The notes below the pieces were generated by a model, which had not been told where the DNA came from, did not search any database, and worked only from the letters and a program-made list of their open reading frames with translations. The position numbers and the translations under genes are program-made. Source: Candidatus Omnitrophota bacterium (GTDB lineage: Bacteria > Omnitrophota > Gorgyraeia > Tantalellales > Tantalellaceae). Taken from it: a DNA stretch of 64,000 nucleotides. Positions 1-8,256 of the stretch are shown in pieces. The stretch is from the NCBI GenBank assembly GCA_014728045.1, contig WJMH01000007.1, positions 98,756-162,755 of the forward strand. Direction: 5' to 3'. The first letter of the stretch is position 1. Each line of letters starts with the position of its first letter.

Positions 1-16
1 CCCGATGATCGGGATC

Positions 17-652
17 TTATTTTAAACGTCTTATGTAACAGTCCTTATAGTCTGCGCTCAAGAGCCTTTTGGCTTCCCTTGCGTCCTCGATAGTAGCGTA
101 CCCAGATGCGTAAACCTGGTACCAGGAGCCTTTTTTGTTTATTCCCGCCTGTATGTCGTTCCTGCGGAGCCTTTCAGCTTCTGTTTCGGCATTCTCCCTG
201 TTCTTGAAAGAAGCAAGCTGGATAACGTATTTTTTTGTGTCATACTTTTCATCCTGCTCGGTCGGTACTGGCTCTTCTTCCGGGAGCTCCTTCTCCTTCA
301 GCTCCTCCACCTCTTCTTCCGTCTGAGTTTCAACTACCGTAACCGTCTGTTCCTCAGCGATCGGTTTATCTCCAGCTTCCTGCGCCGCGACAGAAGACAT
401 CGCGTAGTCCTTGCTTTCCGGAACATCACCTGCTATACCAATGAGCCTCTTGCCCCTTTCGACCCCGGCAGCATATGCGATTATTATAAGAACCAGCACG
501 CTGATAGAAATAATAACAGCGTATTCAACCGGTATCTTTAAATGGGGCAAGAATATACGATCGGGGTGCCGCCTCGGGAAAAGAGGTTTTCTTCCTTTTT
601 CTTCGTATACCTGCCCTTCAAAAAAATCCTTCTGGAAGTCTTTTTCGGTCAT
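17..652 (-). CDS. SPOR-domain membrane protein
   Basis: This 211-residue protein has a short basic cytoplasmic N-terminus and one transmembrane helix at about residues 43-63. A long Glu/Pro/Thr-rich linker follows (about 85-135), then a C-terminal SPOR domain (about 140-211) with the typical start KKYVIQLASFKNRENA. SPOR domains bind denuded glycan strands of peptidoglycan, usually at the division site, so a role in division or cell-wall maintenance is inferred. It is a bitopic inner-membrane protein, type II by topology. A consensus-like promoter sits about 50 bases upstream, so it appears to be its own transcription unit. The specific family (FtsN, DedD or other) cannot be told from this sequence. 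Confidence 0.85.
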   Translation of the reverse strand: MTEKDFQKDFFEGQVYEEKGRKPLFPRRHPDRIFLPHLKIPVEYAVIISISVLVLIIIAYAAGVERGKRLIGIAGDVPESKDYAMSSVAAQEAGDKPIAEEQTVTVVETQTEEEVEELKEKELPEEEPVPTEQDEKYDTKKYVIQLASFKNRENAETEAERLRRNDIQAGINKKGSWYQVYASGYATIEDAREAKRLLSADYKDCYIRRLK

Positions 653-697
653 TTGGGCTTATATTTTAGCATATTGCCGTTAAATAGCAAGGATAGT

Positions 698-725
698 ATT
701 ATACTGATTTTTATTTAACAGGCAA
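698..725 (-). promoter_or_regulatory. sigma-70-type promoter for the SPOR gene
   Basis: On the minus strand a -35 box TTGCCT (720-725) and a -10 box TATAAT (698-703) are separated by 16 bases. The promoter lies in the 97-base gap upstream of the SPOR gene. It was found by eye. Confidence 0.6.
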
Positions 726-749
726 GAGTTTAATTGACATGTAAATTAT

Positions 750-1310
750 TTATCTAATGGTAGATGTGAATTCCTTGGCCCGGATCTCGATCTGGTCGGA
801 GTATGCCCGAAAATCATACAGGGTCACCCTCTGGCATTCGAGAACAAGCAGAAAGGATATATTGTCGTACCTCTGGCCGGGACCGAAAGGATCGGCCAGA
901 GAATCTGAAACGGACTCGGTGAGGTCTTTCGGGGGATCATCGGCGCTGGCTGGTTTTAATTTATCCGCCTCTTCAGTTGACGAAAACGATACATCCTGGA
1001 GCACGCAACCCATTCGCAGTTGCATGCTCTTGAGGGATTCCTTCATTTTGAAATCCATTAGGACCGTCTGTGCCTTTACCAGAAGTTCGTCCTCTTGCGA
1101 AACCAGCGCAATATCCTCTATCCGGCTCTGCCCCAGAAGATTCCCCGACCATTTTCCGTAATTCAGATCATAATCGGTCAGGCCGTTGATGCAAAGAGTC
1201 GCGACCCTGTTAATGTTGATGTATAGGATTCCGGCGAGCAAAACAAAAAAAGCCAGGACGATCAGATATCCCAGTCGGGCAGAAGCTTTTTGACTACTTA
1301 ATATCTTCAT
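750..1310 (-). CDS. membrane-anchored AsmA-like N-terminal fragment, hypothetical
   Basis: This 186-residue protein has one N-terminal transmembrane helix (about 11-33) and a periplasmic remainder. The stretch after the helix (a Gly-Leu-Thr-x-Tyr-Asp segment, then Gly-Lys-Trp-Ser-Gly and an Arg-Ile-Glu-Asp-Ile-Ala-Leu segment) resembles the start of AsmA/TamB-type proteins, which bridge the envelope and move lipids. Those families are usually much longer, so this would be a short relative or a truncated one. No catalytic motif is seen. Its start overlaps the end of the upstream winged-helix gene by 17 bases, which suggests translational coupling. The assignment is tentative. Confidence 0.6.
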   Translation of the reverse strand: MKILSSQKASARLGYLIVLAFFVLLAGILYININRVATLCINGLTDYDLNYGKWSGNLLGQSRIEDIALVSQEDELLVKAQTVLMDFKMKESLKSMQLRMGCVLQDVSFSSTEEADKLKPASADDPPKDLTESVSDSLADPFGPGQRYDNISFLLVLECQRVTLYDFRAYSDQIEIRAKEFTSTIR

Positions 1311-1569
1311 CTGGCATCAATTCCTGGATAATGTTCATTATATCTTCGTCACGGGTATAGCAATAACCCCGTGTCGAGCCCTCAGCATCCCGGTTAAGCA
1401 CTCCAATTTCAACCAATTGGTCCAGTGCCTCCTGCACCTGATCGGTGTCTTTACCAACCCAGGCAGCTATCCCCTCAGCGCTATCGACGCTCCTCTGGTT
1501 CTTGTAAAAGAAACGGAGGATATCCCTGTAGATCTTTTTTTCTAAAAGTTCCTTGAGCGTATTTTCCAT
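1294..1569 (-). CDS. small winged-helix-like protein
   Basis: This 91-residue protein starts at the ATG that shares one base with the stop of the upstream HD-GYP gene (TAATG junction); a longer in-frame start would overlap that gene further. The sequence reads as a winged helix: a helix beginning LLEKKIYRDILRFF, a helix-turn-helix around AAWVGKDTDQVQEALDQL, and a wing ending RGYCYTRD. This is the MarR/ArsR-like pattern used for DNA binding or protein contact. Tight coupling to the HD-GYP gene suggests a shared regulatory role. Its target is unknown. Confidence 0.7.
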   Translation of the reverse strand: MENTLKELLEKKIYRDILRFFYKNQRSVDSAEGIAAWVGKDTDQVQEALDQLVEIGVLNRDAEGSTRGYCYTRDEDIMNIIQELMPDEDIK

Positions 1570-3056
1570 TATGATTTTCCCAGTTCTTTCTTCAGCAACT
1601 TCTTGACGTCTTTGCGTTTTACAGCATCGCAAAAGACCTCGACTATCCCGGGATCGAACTGCGTGCCGGCGTTGCGTTTTACTTCCTTGACTGCAGCGCT
1701 TATCGAAAGGGCCCTTCGATAGGGCTTTTTCGTTATCATCGCTTCAAAAGCGCTGACAACGGCAAGTATACGTGCCGCCAGGGGTATTTCCTCACCCTTT
1801 AAGCCTTTAGGATAACCGCTTCCGTCATAATTCTCATGGTGGTAAAGAATGATCGGAACGATCGGCTTCAAGGGCTTGAACTTTGAGAGGATGTTCGCAC
1901 CTCTAGAAGGATGTTTCTTGATAATATCAAGTTCCTTGCCCGTCAACTCTCCCCTTTTCATGAGCACCTTTTCAGGAATACTTATCTGGCCGGCGTCATG
2001 CAGCATAGCCGCGTATTGCAAAAGCTTAATTTCCAGTTCGTTCATGTTATATTTGCGCCCGATGATATTGATCAGTTTCAGGAAAGACCCTTCGGCTCGA
2101 TGTGTCCCATGCGGACGGGATTCCATAAGATGAGCGATACACCTTATGCTGCTCATGGTAAGGTCTTCCTGTTCACGAAAAAGCTGAGCGTTCTTAATGG
2201 CTATCGCCGCCTGTTCGGCCAGGGTCTTCATTATCTCTTCGTCAAAAGCACTGAACTCCTTGCCATCGAGCTTGTCATAAAGAGTTATGACACCGACAAC
2301 ATCCTCGTCTATCATGGGCGTGGCCAGATAGCGCGCAGACCGGACGGACATACACTGCTTGACAGCTTTACCGGGGGCGTATTTGCCTATCACCACCTTC
2401 TTCAGCTTTGTCTTTTCCTTGCGCAGGTCCACCGTGGCCACCGGCAAAAGCACCTTCCTCTTCCTGTCCACCAGTTTTATCGAACAACGGTTAGACCTGA
2501 TCACCTGCAGGGAAAGCCTGGCTATCCTCGGCAACAGCTCGTTGATATCAAGCGTCGAGGACATTAACCTGTGTACCGTGTGCACCGTTGACAAAGCCAC
2601 GGCTCTTGGCCTTATGGTCTTGTTGATCTCTTCCAGCTCTATCTCCTTCTGACTCTCTCTTATAACCGCGTCGGTGAAGGACGTGAATATGACCTGAAGG
2701 TCCTTTGGCATCGGCTTTTTGAGACCCGCAAGGATTATAAAGCCTATCACCTCCTCTTCTGCCATAAGAGGATAACAGACCCCGTGCATCTTTCCGTATC
2801 TGAACTTCTCAAGGGACATGTCTTTTTTTGACTTTTTTATGACCTTGAGTATGTTATTAAGTTCTTTTTGAAGCGTCCTAGTGTTTTTCACGCAGCTTTT
2901 CACGCTTTTGCCCAGTTCGGTGTTCTTAAGCTCGTTGACGCCACCGGAAAAAAGTGGCAGGATCGTCCATACGGGATTCTTTAGGTACTTGGTGAATGCG
3001 TCGATCTCCCGCCTAAGATCCCAGTTCTCTTTCAACTTATCGAACAATTTTTCCAT
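1569..3056 (-). CDS. GAF plus degenerate HD-GYP domain protein
   Basis: This 495-residue soluble protein has an N-terminal region of unknown fold, a GAF-like sensory domain (about 155-300) and a C-terminal HD-GYP domain (about 305-480). Seen in the HD-GYP part are the first His (in a Thr-His-Arg segment), the HD pair in MLHDAGQ, and HH with the GYP-like YHHENYDGSGYP. HD-GYP proteins normally hydrolyse cyclic-di-GMP using two or three metals. Here the late metal-ligand segment, normally A-D-x-x-D-A, reads VVSAFEAM, so Ser replaces the expected Asp. Activity may be altered or lost, leaving a sensor or binding role. It is followed directly by a winged-helix gene. Confidence 0.85.
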   Translation of the reverse strand: MEKLFDKLKENWDLRREIDAFTKYLKNPVWTILPLFSGGVNELKNTELGKSVKSCVKNTRTLQKELNNILKVIKKSKKDMSLEKFRYGKMHGVCYPLMAEEEVIGFIILAGLKKPMPKDLQVIFTSFTDAVIRESQKEIELEEINKTIRPRAVALSTVHTVHRLMSSTLDINELLPRIARLSLQVIRSNRCSIKLVDRKRKVLLPVATVDLRKEKTKLKKVVIGKYAPGKAVKQCMSVRSARYLATPMIDEDVVGVITLYDKLDGKEFSAFDEEIMKTLAEQAAIAIKNAQLFREQEDLTMSSIRCIAHLMESRPHGTHRAEGSFLKLINIIGRKYNMNELEIKLLQYAAMLHDAGQISIPEKVLMKRGELTGKELDIIKKHPSRGANILSKFKPLKPIVPIILYHHENYDGSGYPKGLKGEEIPLAARILAVVSAFEAMITKKPYRRALSISAAVKEVKRNAGTQFDPGIVEVFCDAVKRKDVKKLLKKELGKS

Positions 3057-3063
3057 TATCTAA

Positions 3064-4227
3064 TCACACTCTTTCGTAAGGCTCGAAAAATTTCTTGTAT
3101 TGATCCAGCGCGTACCTGTCTGTCATACCGGCCATATAATCGCGGATAACCTGATATTTGCCTATCTTTTCGATCTTCTCCTGCGCTTGCGGCGGGAGCT
3201 GCTGCGGATTGTCATTGTATGCATGGAACAGGGCCTTAAGGAAACGGGAGGCTTTGTTGGACATCCGTACCACCCTGTAATTCCTGTAGAGCTTGTTGAG
3301 TAGGACCTCGCGGAAAGGGGCCCTGTTAACCGACACCTCAGGAGAAAAATCAACAATTTTCTTTTTCTGACCGTCGATGTCTTCCACGCTTTTTATCCCG
3401 AGAGATCGAATCCTCTCCATTGTACTTTTGACCGCATCGGAAACCTGCAGGTTTATCAGGTGTCTTACTATCTGCGATCTTTCAGTCTGTTCATCAAGGC
3501 CTTTTCCGTATTTTCTGACCGAGGAAACAGCCTCTTCCCAAAGAGCCAATCCAGCCATATCCTCTTCGCTCAGAAGACCGCTCTTGAGGCCGTCATCAAG
3601 ATCGTGGTTGTCGTACGCTATTTCATCAGCTATGTCGACCACCTGTATCTCAAGGAGCCATGGACCTTCGATGTTGACCTGGCCGGATCTATAAGTGTCA
3701 TAAGGAGTGGAATGTCGCATAATGCCCCTGCGGACTTCCTGGGTCAGATTCAATCCCGGAAATTCCGGATATCTCTTCTCCAGCTCATCCACCACGCGCA
3801 AACCGTGCGTATTGTGATCGAAACCCCCGTGTTCCTTGAGAATCTCGTTAAGGGTATCTTCACCCGCATGTCCGAAAGGTGTGTGCCCCAGATCATGCGC
3901 CAGGGCAATGGCCTCAACAAGATCTTCGTTCAGGCGCAAGCTTCGCGCGAACGTCCTTGCGATCTGAGCTACTTCCAGAGTATGCGTAAGACGTGTCCTG
4001 TAATAATCTCCCTCGTGGTTAACGAAAACCTGTGTCTTGTATTCGAGCCTGCGGAACGCGGTCGAGTAAATGATCCTGTCCTTGTCCCTCTGGTAGACCG
4101 TGCGGTAGGGGTGTTCTTTCTCTTTATATTGGCGGCCCCCGGATGCGGAACTTTTCATCGCGTAGGAAGCGAGCCAATCGTGCTCTTTTTCTTCTATTTT
4201 TTCTCGGGTCAGAATAGTATCAGTCAT
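3064..4227 (-). CDS. dgt: deoxyguanosinetriphosphate triphosphohydrolase-like protein
   Basis: This 387-residue HD-superfamily dNTPase would cleave dGTP or other dNTPs to the nucleoside and triphosphate in the cytoplasm. The hallmarks are visible: a conserved Arg/Arg entry segment (STAFRRLEYKTQV), the metal-binding His in RLTHTLEV (about 82), the HD pair in ALAHDLGHTPFGHAGE (about 111-112) and the downstream Asp in DIADEIAYD. The length fits the dGTPase family (type 2 is about 370-400 residues). It lies 7 bases upstream of the HD-GYP gene. Roles in dNTP balance are known for the family, and some members act against phage; nothing here picks between them. Confidence 0.93.
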   Translation of the reverse strand: MTDTILTREKIEEKEHDWLASYAMKSSASGGRQYKEKEHPYRTVYQRDKDRIIYSTAFRRLEYKTQVFVNHEGDYYRTRLTHTLEVAQIARTFARSLRLNEDLVEAIALAHDLGHTPFGHAGEDTLNEILKEHGGFDHNTHGLRVVDELEKRYPEFPGLNLTQEVRRGIMRHSTPYDTYRSGQVNIEGPWLLEIQVVDIADEIAYDNHDLDDGLKSGLLSEEDMAGLALWEEAVSSVRKYGKGLDEQTERSQIVRHLINLQVSDAVKSTMERIRSLGIKSVEDIDGQKKKIVDFSPEVSVNRAPFREVLLNKLYRNYRVVRMSNKASRFLKALFHAYNDNPQQLPPQAQEKIEKIGKYQVIRDYMAGMTDRYALDQYKKFFEPYERV

Positions 4228-4259
4228 ACAGCCAGTTTTTTTGAGACAGTAACTGTTAT

Positions 4260-5237
4260 TTATTTTACAAAGTATAATATCACAAAGCCGAGTAAACCTA
4301 CAATAAAAATAAGTCCGGTGTCCGGGTTCACCCTGCTTGTGGTCTCTTTGCGGATATACAGGCCGGCTGCGGTAATACCGCAGAGTAAGACCGCGAAAAT
4401 GGTGGCAAGGACCTGTCCCCCTGTGAGCATACCAAGTATAGGCCTTTCGGTCAAAAGGTCAAGGAGCGGTATAATGCAAAGATCGAAAAGGTTGCTGCCG
4501 AGTATATTGCCCACGGCCATGTCTATGGATGAAGCCCTTAATGCGGTAAAAGATACGATTATTTCAGGCAGCGAAGTAGCCAGCCCGAGCAGCAGCGTGC
4601 CGGTAAAGGTCTGGGACAGCCCCGTTTCCACCACTATCTTCTCCCCCGACTTTGCCATCCAGACACCCAGCACCATTACCGTAAGAAGGAAAAATATGAA
4701 TTTGCCCCATATCTGCCAGAAGGATTCCCTGACCTCCGGAAAGATATGATGTTCCGGGGGCCTGCCGCTTCGCCTTATCACCCCGAGCGCGATAAGATAT
4801 ATCGCCACAACAAATAGGTTCTCCAGGCCGAACCTGCCGATCGAGGGAAAATCTACACCCGCAAACCGGATCAGCGCGACCAGCATGATAATAAGTCCCG
4901 CCACGAATACAAAGACCCCGGTCATCTTATTCACTCGGGAGACGCAAAGAAGTATCCTGCCTTTTCCGATGGCGAAATCAAGCGCCAGGAGTATCATCAG
5001 GTTAACCATTACCGAACCGATAATGTCACCGTATCCTAGTCCTATCCGCCCCAGGGTGAATATCGCGGCGGCGGAAGTGACTATCTCGGGAAAGGATGTC
5101 GCGATGGCAAGAAAGAGCATGCCGATAAGTCCTTTTTCGATATTGGTCTTTTCCGAAAGGACAACGCCTTCTTTACAGAGGTTATAGGCAAAGAAGGTCA
5201 GGATCGAGCCGCAGAATATAAATTCAAGCCAAACCAT
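4260..5237 (-). CDS. Na+/Ca2+ exchanger family membrane protein (YrbG-like)
   Basis: This 325-residue protein has about ten hydrophobic segments in two halves. Each half carries a CaCA alpha repeat: ATSFPEIVTSAAA with GDIIGSVMVNL in the first, and GLATSLPEIIVSFTA with GNILGSNLFDL in the second. The paired acidic residues in these repeats bind cations. The family exchanges Ca2+ or K+ for Na+ or H+ across the inner membrane; the ion here is inferred only. The ATG start is clear. The gene lies between a phosphoesterase gene (13-base gap) and dgt in one run of same-strand genes. Confidence 0.9.
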   Translation of the reverse strand: MVWLEFIFCGSILTFFAYNLCKEGVVLSEKTNIEKGLIGMLFLAIATSFPEIVTSAAAIFTLGRIGLGYGDIIGSVMVNLMILLALDFAIGKGRILLCVSRVNKMTGVFVFVAGLIIMLVALIRFAGVDFPSIGRFGLENLFVVAIYLIALGVIRRSGRPPEHHIFPEVRESFWQIWGKFIFFLLTVMVLGVWMAKSGEKIVVETGLSQTFTGTLLLGLATSLPEIIVSFTALRASSIDMAVGNILGSNLFDLCIIPLLDLLTERPILGMLTGGQVLATIFAVLLCGITAAGLYIRKETTSRVNPDTGLIFIVGLLGFVILYFVK

Positions 5238-5250
5238 GGGAACAAGTAAT

Positions 5251-5742
5251 TCAACCGTCTATCTTGATTATCTCAGAACGGATATCATCCCCTTCTATTT
5301 CTATTATGCCTATCGAACGATAAGGGGAAAAGACCGTATCTGTAGGGCTTCCGGGATTAAACAGAAGAACTCCGCCCTTTCTCTCGTTGCGCGGATTATG
5401 GGAATGTCCGAATATGATTATATCGGCCTTCTTGCCGAAAGCCTCCCTGACTATCTGCCACACCTTCATAGCCGGACCGCGGCCGTGCATGACACCGATC
5501 TTCTTTCCGGCAAACTCGAAAAATAATTTTTCGGGAAGTTTCTCCCGCACCTCATGCCCGTCCATGTTGCCTCTGACGGCCTTTGTCTCGGCAATTTTCT
5601 CAAGTTCGGTCAATACTGACAGGCTGACAAGGTCACCCGCATGGATTATCAGGTCGCATCCCTTGAAATTCTCATAAACCTGTGGGGGAAGTTTTTTGGC
5701 GGAAACGGGAATATGTGTGTCGGCTATAACGCCAATTTTCAT
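5251..5742 (-). CDS. YfcE/MJ0936-type metallophosphoesterase
   Basis: This 163-residue calcineurin-like phosphoesterase carries the full metal-binding set: D8 and H10 (IADTH), D37 (HAGD), N59 (RGNMD), H86 (MHGR), and H113 and H115 (GHSH). Members of this short family are cytoplasmic phosphodiesterases with broad in vitro activity on bis-pNPP or cyclic nucleotides; the natural substrate is unknown. The start ATG overlaps the stop of the upstream ATPase gene by four bases (ATGA), so the two are translationally coupled. Confidence 0.9.
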   Translation of the reverse strand: MKIGVIADTHIPVSAKKLPPQVYENFKGCDLIIHAGDLVSLSVLTELEKIAETKAVRGNMDGHEVREKLPEKLFFEFAGKKIGVMHGRGPAMKVWQIVREAFGKKADIIIFGHSHNPRNERKGGVLLFNPGSPTDTVFSPYRSIGIIEIEGDDIRSEIIKIDG

Positions 5743-7379
5743 AATACCAGCTCAAATTTGCCGTACAAACGCAGTATCTTATTAAGCTGCTGAATATCCC
5801 ATACCCAGATATTCTGTTCTTTCGCCAGCAGGAACGCGTTCTGTTCAATACCCTTCAGGGATATGAATATCTTCCGTATTACCTTGGATCTTTCACCCTT
5901 GAAACGGACGTCGTTCAAGTTATAAATATCGTACTCTTCGGTGATGTCGCCCGTTTTGACATGGCATACCCATTTTTTTGTTTTGACGGTACCGCTTATC
6001 TGAAAAACATTTTCTCCGAAAGACTGAACCTCCACTTTTTCGAATTTCGGAAGGACCCTGTCTTTTATGCTGACTTTCGCCTTTTCACCGGAGAAACTCG
6101 AGAACAGTTCGGATATAACATCAACTATGCTCTTGGAGCTGAACCTGCAATAACGGCTGTAGTCCTCCTCGAACATACGCTTGAATTCCAGGTATTTTAT
6201 ATCCAAATCATCAACTACCGTGCGGGTTTTCATGCTGTAAACGCATCTTAACCAGTACTCGAAGAGCTTGTCATCGATCTTATAGAAGATACCGCTATTG
6301 TATACCAGGTCCATGTCCTGCAGTTTCTGGAGTTTCCTGCCCAGATCCTTGTCCGTCCTGCCCAGGTCATCCTGGATAGCCTTGGTGGTACTGTTACCCC
6401 TTGCAAGCGCGATAAGAAGCGGTATGAACTTCCTTCGGGATTTTTTCTCAAGGAAGAAATTCACGCTGTTGGAGAAATACTGGTTCAGTATTCCGCTGGA
6501 TTCATACAGAAGTTCCGCAAAAGTGTCCAAAAGATGCTCCTTGGCGTCGGCATTCTCCTTATTCCGCTTCATTACCTCGGAAAACTTATTGGCCAGTGTT
6601 TCAAGATAGAAAGGACTGCCCTGTGATATCTGGATAAGATAGTTGCGGATATTCTCATAAGAAGCCTTGTCAACATCCTCAATCTTGTCGGAGATAAAGG
6701 ACCGCGCCGTCTGATTATCGAAACCATTGACCTCAAGTATTTCGAAGTTGCCGAAAAGAAGGGATAGTTTATCGGAAAGTATCTCTTTAAGAAGACTCTT
6801 CTGGGAGCTGGAGACTATATACATGGTATTTTTCTGGACCATGATGAATTTCCCGAAAGTCTGGAAGGGCCTTCTTAAGGAAAAATTCGAAAGGTTATGG
6901 AATTCATCCAGAATGACCAGACAGCTCTTGCCGGTCTCCTCCTTGAAAACCGAGGTCAGGGCAAGCACCCTTTCATAAGCCATGTTCGTTTTGCGCTGTT
7001 TGAGGGCCTTCATAACCTGCTCGGCAGACCCGACGGTCCTGGGGATCAGGCGGCGGCATGACTTCTTGAGTTTCTTGAAATCCTCATTGGGCCTTTCACC
7101 GATCGATTTAAGGTATTGGTAAAACAAAGATCCCATGAAACGCATGCAGAAATTATTGAAATCCTCCTCCCCCATCTCGATGTAAAGAGGGATTATCTCT
7201 GAATCCTCGACGTTCATGAGAAAATGCCGGAGTACTGAGGATTTTCCCGCGAGCATGGGGCCGGTAAGAGCCAAGTTCTGGCGGTAACCGCCTTTAAGAG
7301 CCGTGACTCGCTTGTGAAGCGTTGCCAGAACTTCTTCTCTTCCAAAAAATTTCTTGCCGAAGACAGGCTCAATAAACAT
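5739..7379 (-). CDS. AAA/STAND-like ATPase with winged helix and nuclease-like C-terminus
   Basis: This protein has about 546 residues. Near the start it has FFGREEVL, then a Walker A GPMLAGKSS (about 40-47) and a Walker B CLVILDEFHNL (about 152-162), as in the archaeal-type ATPase/Orc-like predicted ATPases. A winged-helix segment follows (about 325-390), with the family-typical LFEYWLRCVY motif. The last 110 residues look like a restriction-endonuclase-type fold (KWVCHVKTGDIT, later NIWVWDIQQLNKIL), but the usual E-x-K is H-x-K, so catalysis is doubtful. I chose the ATG at 7379; an in-frame TTG at 7412 has no better ribosome site. A strong promoter lies about 120 bases upstream. Function is unknown. 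Confidence 0.75.
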   Translation of the reverse strand: MFIEPVFGKKFFGREEVLATLHKRVTALKGGYRQNLALTGPMLAGKSSVLRHFLMNVEDSEIIPLYIEMGEEDFNNFCMRFMGSLFYQYLKSIGERPNEDFKKLKKSCRRLIPRTVGSAEQVMKALKQRKTNMAYERVLALTSVFKEETGKSCLVILDEFHNLSNFSLRRPFQTFGKFIMVQKNTMYIVSSSQKSLLKEILSDKLSLLFGNFEILEVNGFDNQTARSFISDKIEDVDKASYENIRNYLIQISQGSPFYLETLANKFSEVMKRNKENADAKEHLLDTFAELLYESSGILNQYFSNSVNFFLEKKSRRKFIPLLIALARGNSTTKAIQDDLGRTDKDLGRKLQKLQDMDLVYNSGIFYKIDDKLFEYWLRCVYSMKTRTVVDDLDIKYLEFKRMFEEDYSRYCRFSSKSIVDVISELFSSFSGEKAKVSIKDRVLPKFEKVEVQSFGENVFQISGTVKTKKWVCHVKTGDITEEYDIYNLNDVRFKGERSKVIRKIFISLKGIEQNAFLLAKEQNIWVWDIQQLNKILRLYGKFELVL

Positions 7380-7462
7380 AACTAAAAAATGAGGATGAAT
7401 TGAACAGGCCAAGAGCAGGCATTGAATTCGAATGTCTACCCGTCCCGCTTATAAAATATAAT

Positions 7463-7499
7463 AAAAAAAATATTGTCCCGCCAATCAAGGCGCGACAAT
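7463..7499 (-). terminator. intrinsic terminator overlapping the next promoter
   Basis: On the minus strand an 11-base stem (arms 7489-7499 and 7472-7482, one mismatch, six-base loop) is followed by eight T residues (7463-7470). It would terminate transcripts from the kptA operon. Its 5' arm starts one base past the -10 box of the promoter at 7501-7528. Confidence 0.75.
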
Positions 7500-7500
7500 T

Positions 7501-7528
7501 ATTATAAATCTTTAGCGATGGTTGTCAA
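7501..7528 (-). promoter_or_regulatory. strong sigma-70-type promoter for the ATPase operon
   Basis: A perfect -35 TTGACA (7523-7528) and a perfect -10 TATAAT (7501-7506) are spaced by 16 bases on the minus strand. The expected transcript start (about 7493-7495) falls inside the 5' arm of the adjacent terminator hairpin, so only read-through RNA would contain the full stem. Confidence 0.75.
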
Positions 7529-7686
7529 CCGTTGAAAAATATTTTTAATTTCGTGACGTGATCAAAAAATGAAAAAAGTCCTTGACTAAGCCCCTTAAAT
7601 TATCGCACGTTACAGTTGAGCCTGTAACCCCCATGAAACAAGGGCCGTGGAGAATATTTTTGCGGAACGAATGGAAAAGTAAGTTC

Positions 7687-8244
7687 TTAACCCTCTCCGC
7701 TTTCTTCGATAAACTCCGCCGGCACATGATCAACAAGAAACACGCTCCCGGCTTTGTAGAACTTTATGCCCTCTTCTGCGGCCCTGGCCGACAATATCCG
7801 GAGAACCACCGGTTCAGGATCATGCCTGTTCCCGACCGCATAGGCGTCACTGGATGAAAGGCTGAGATGCACGTATTTGCGTCCCATCGGATGAAGGCCA
7901 GAGGCTAGTATCTTGTTCGCGTTCTGCCTGGAAGTTCCATGAAAAAGAGCTTCGGGGGGGTCTGTCTGTTCACCAGTCGGCAGAACATCATATGAGTGGC
8001 CGTATCTGGCACGGATCCTTCTTTCTTTGATCTCGAAACGGCCTTTGGGATCGCTTTCAACAAGTTCGAGGAGCTCCTCGCCGGTAAAACCCTTATGCCT
8101 TTTTTTCAACAAGTTCAGGATTTCCGTAAGGCTCACGAAACCGTTTTTGCCCGGCTGGAGATGATACTTACCGGGATCATGCCTGAGAACATACGAGAGG
8201 AATTTACTGATCCTTATCTTTTTATCCTGGAAATTCCTCATCAT
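7687..8244 (-). CDS. kptA: RNA 2'-phosphotransferase, Tpt1/KptA family
   Basis: This 185-residue protein matches KptA. The N-terminal winged-helix part begins with a SKFLSYVLRHDP segment and contains GFVSLTEIL. The C-terminal ADP-ribosyltransferase-like part has LFHGTSRQNANKILASGL, KYVHLS and SGSVF-like residues (AGSVFLVD). Tpt1 enzymes move an RNA 2'-phosphate onto NAD+; bacteria have no known tRNA-splicing substrate, so the bacterial role is open. The catalytic Arg/His pair in VLRHDP and the Arg in HGTSR are kept. The gene ends the run that starts at two small membrane proteins and is followed by a terminator. Confidence 0.93.
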   Translation of the reverse strand: MMRNFQDKKIRISKFLSYVLRHDPGKYHLQPGKNGFVSLTEILNLLKKRHKGFTGEELLELVESDPKGRFEIKERRIRARYGHSYDVLPTGEQTDPPEALFHGTSRQNANKILASGLHPMGRKYVHLSLSSSDAYAVGNRHDPEPVVLRILSARAAEEGIKFYKAGSVFLVDHVPAEFIEESGEG

Positions 8245-8256
8245 TCACCGGATTTA

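Noticed and set aside
1..13. Hairpin at the left edge that could terminate the SPOR gene
   Set aside because: Only a short stem is visible and the downstream tract is outside the window.
3460..4749. Long plus-strand reading frame of 429 codons
   Set aside because: It lies across the coding strand of dgt and the exchanger gene. Both of those have family motifs, and the plus-strand translation has none.
7609..7628. Seven-base inverted repeat after kptA
   Set aside because: The stem is short with no T tract and no known motif; it may be chance.
7545..7736. Minus-strand reading frame of 63 codons after kptA
   Set aside because: It overlaps the end of kptA in another frame, has no ribosome site and no recognisable feature; the region also holds the promoter and terminator.
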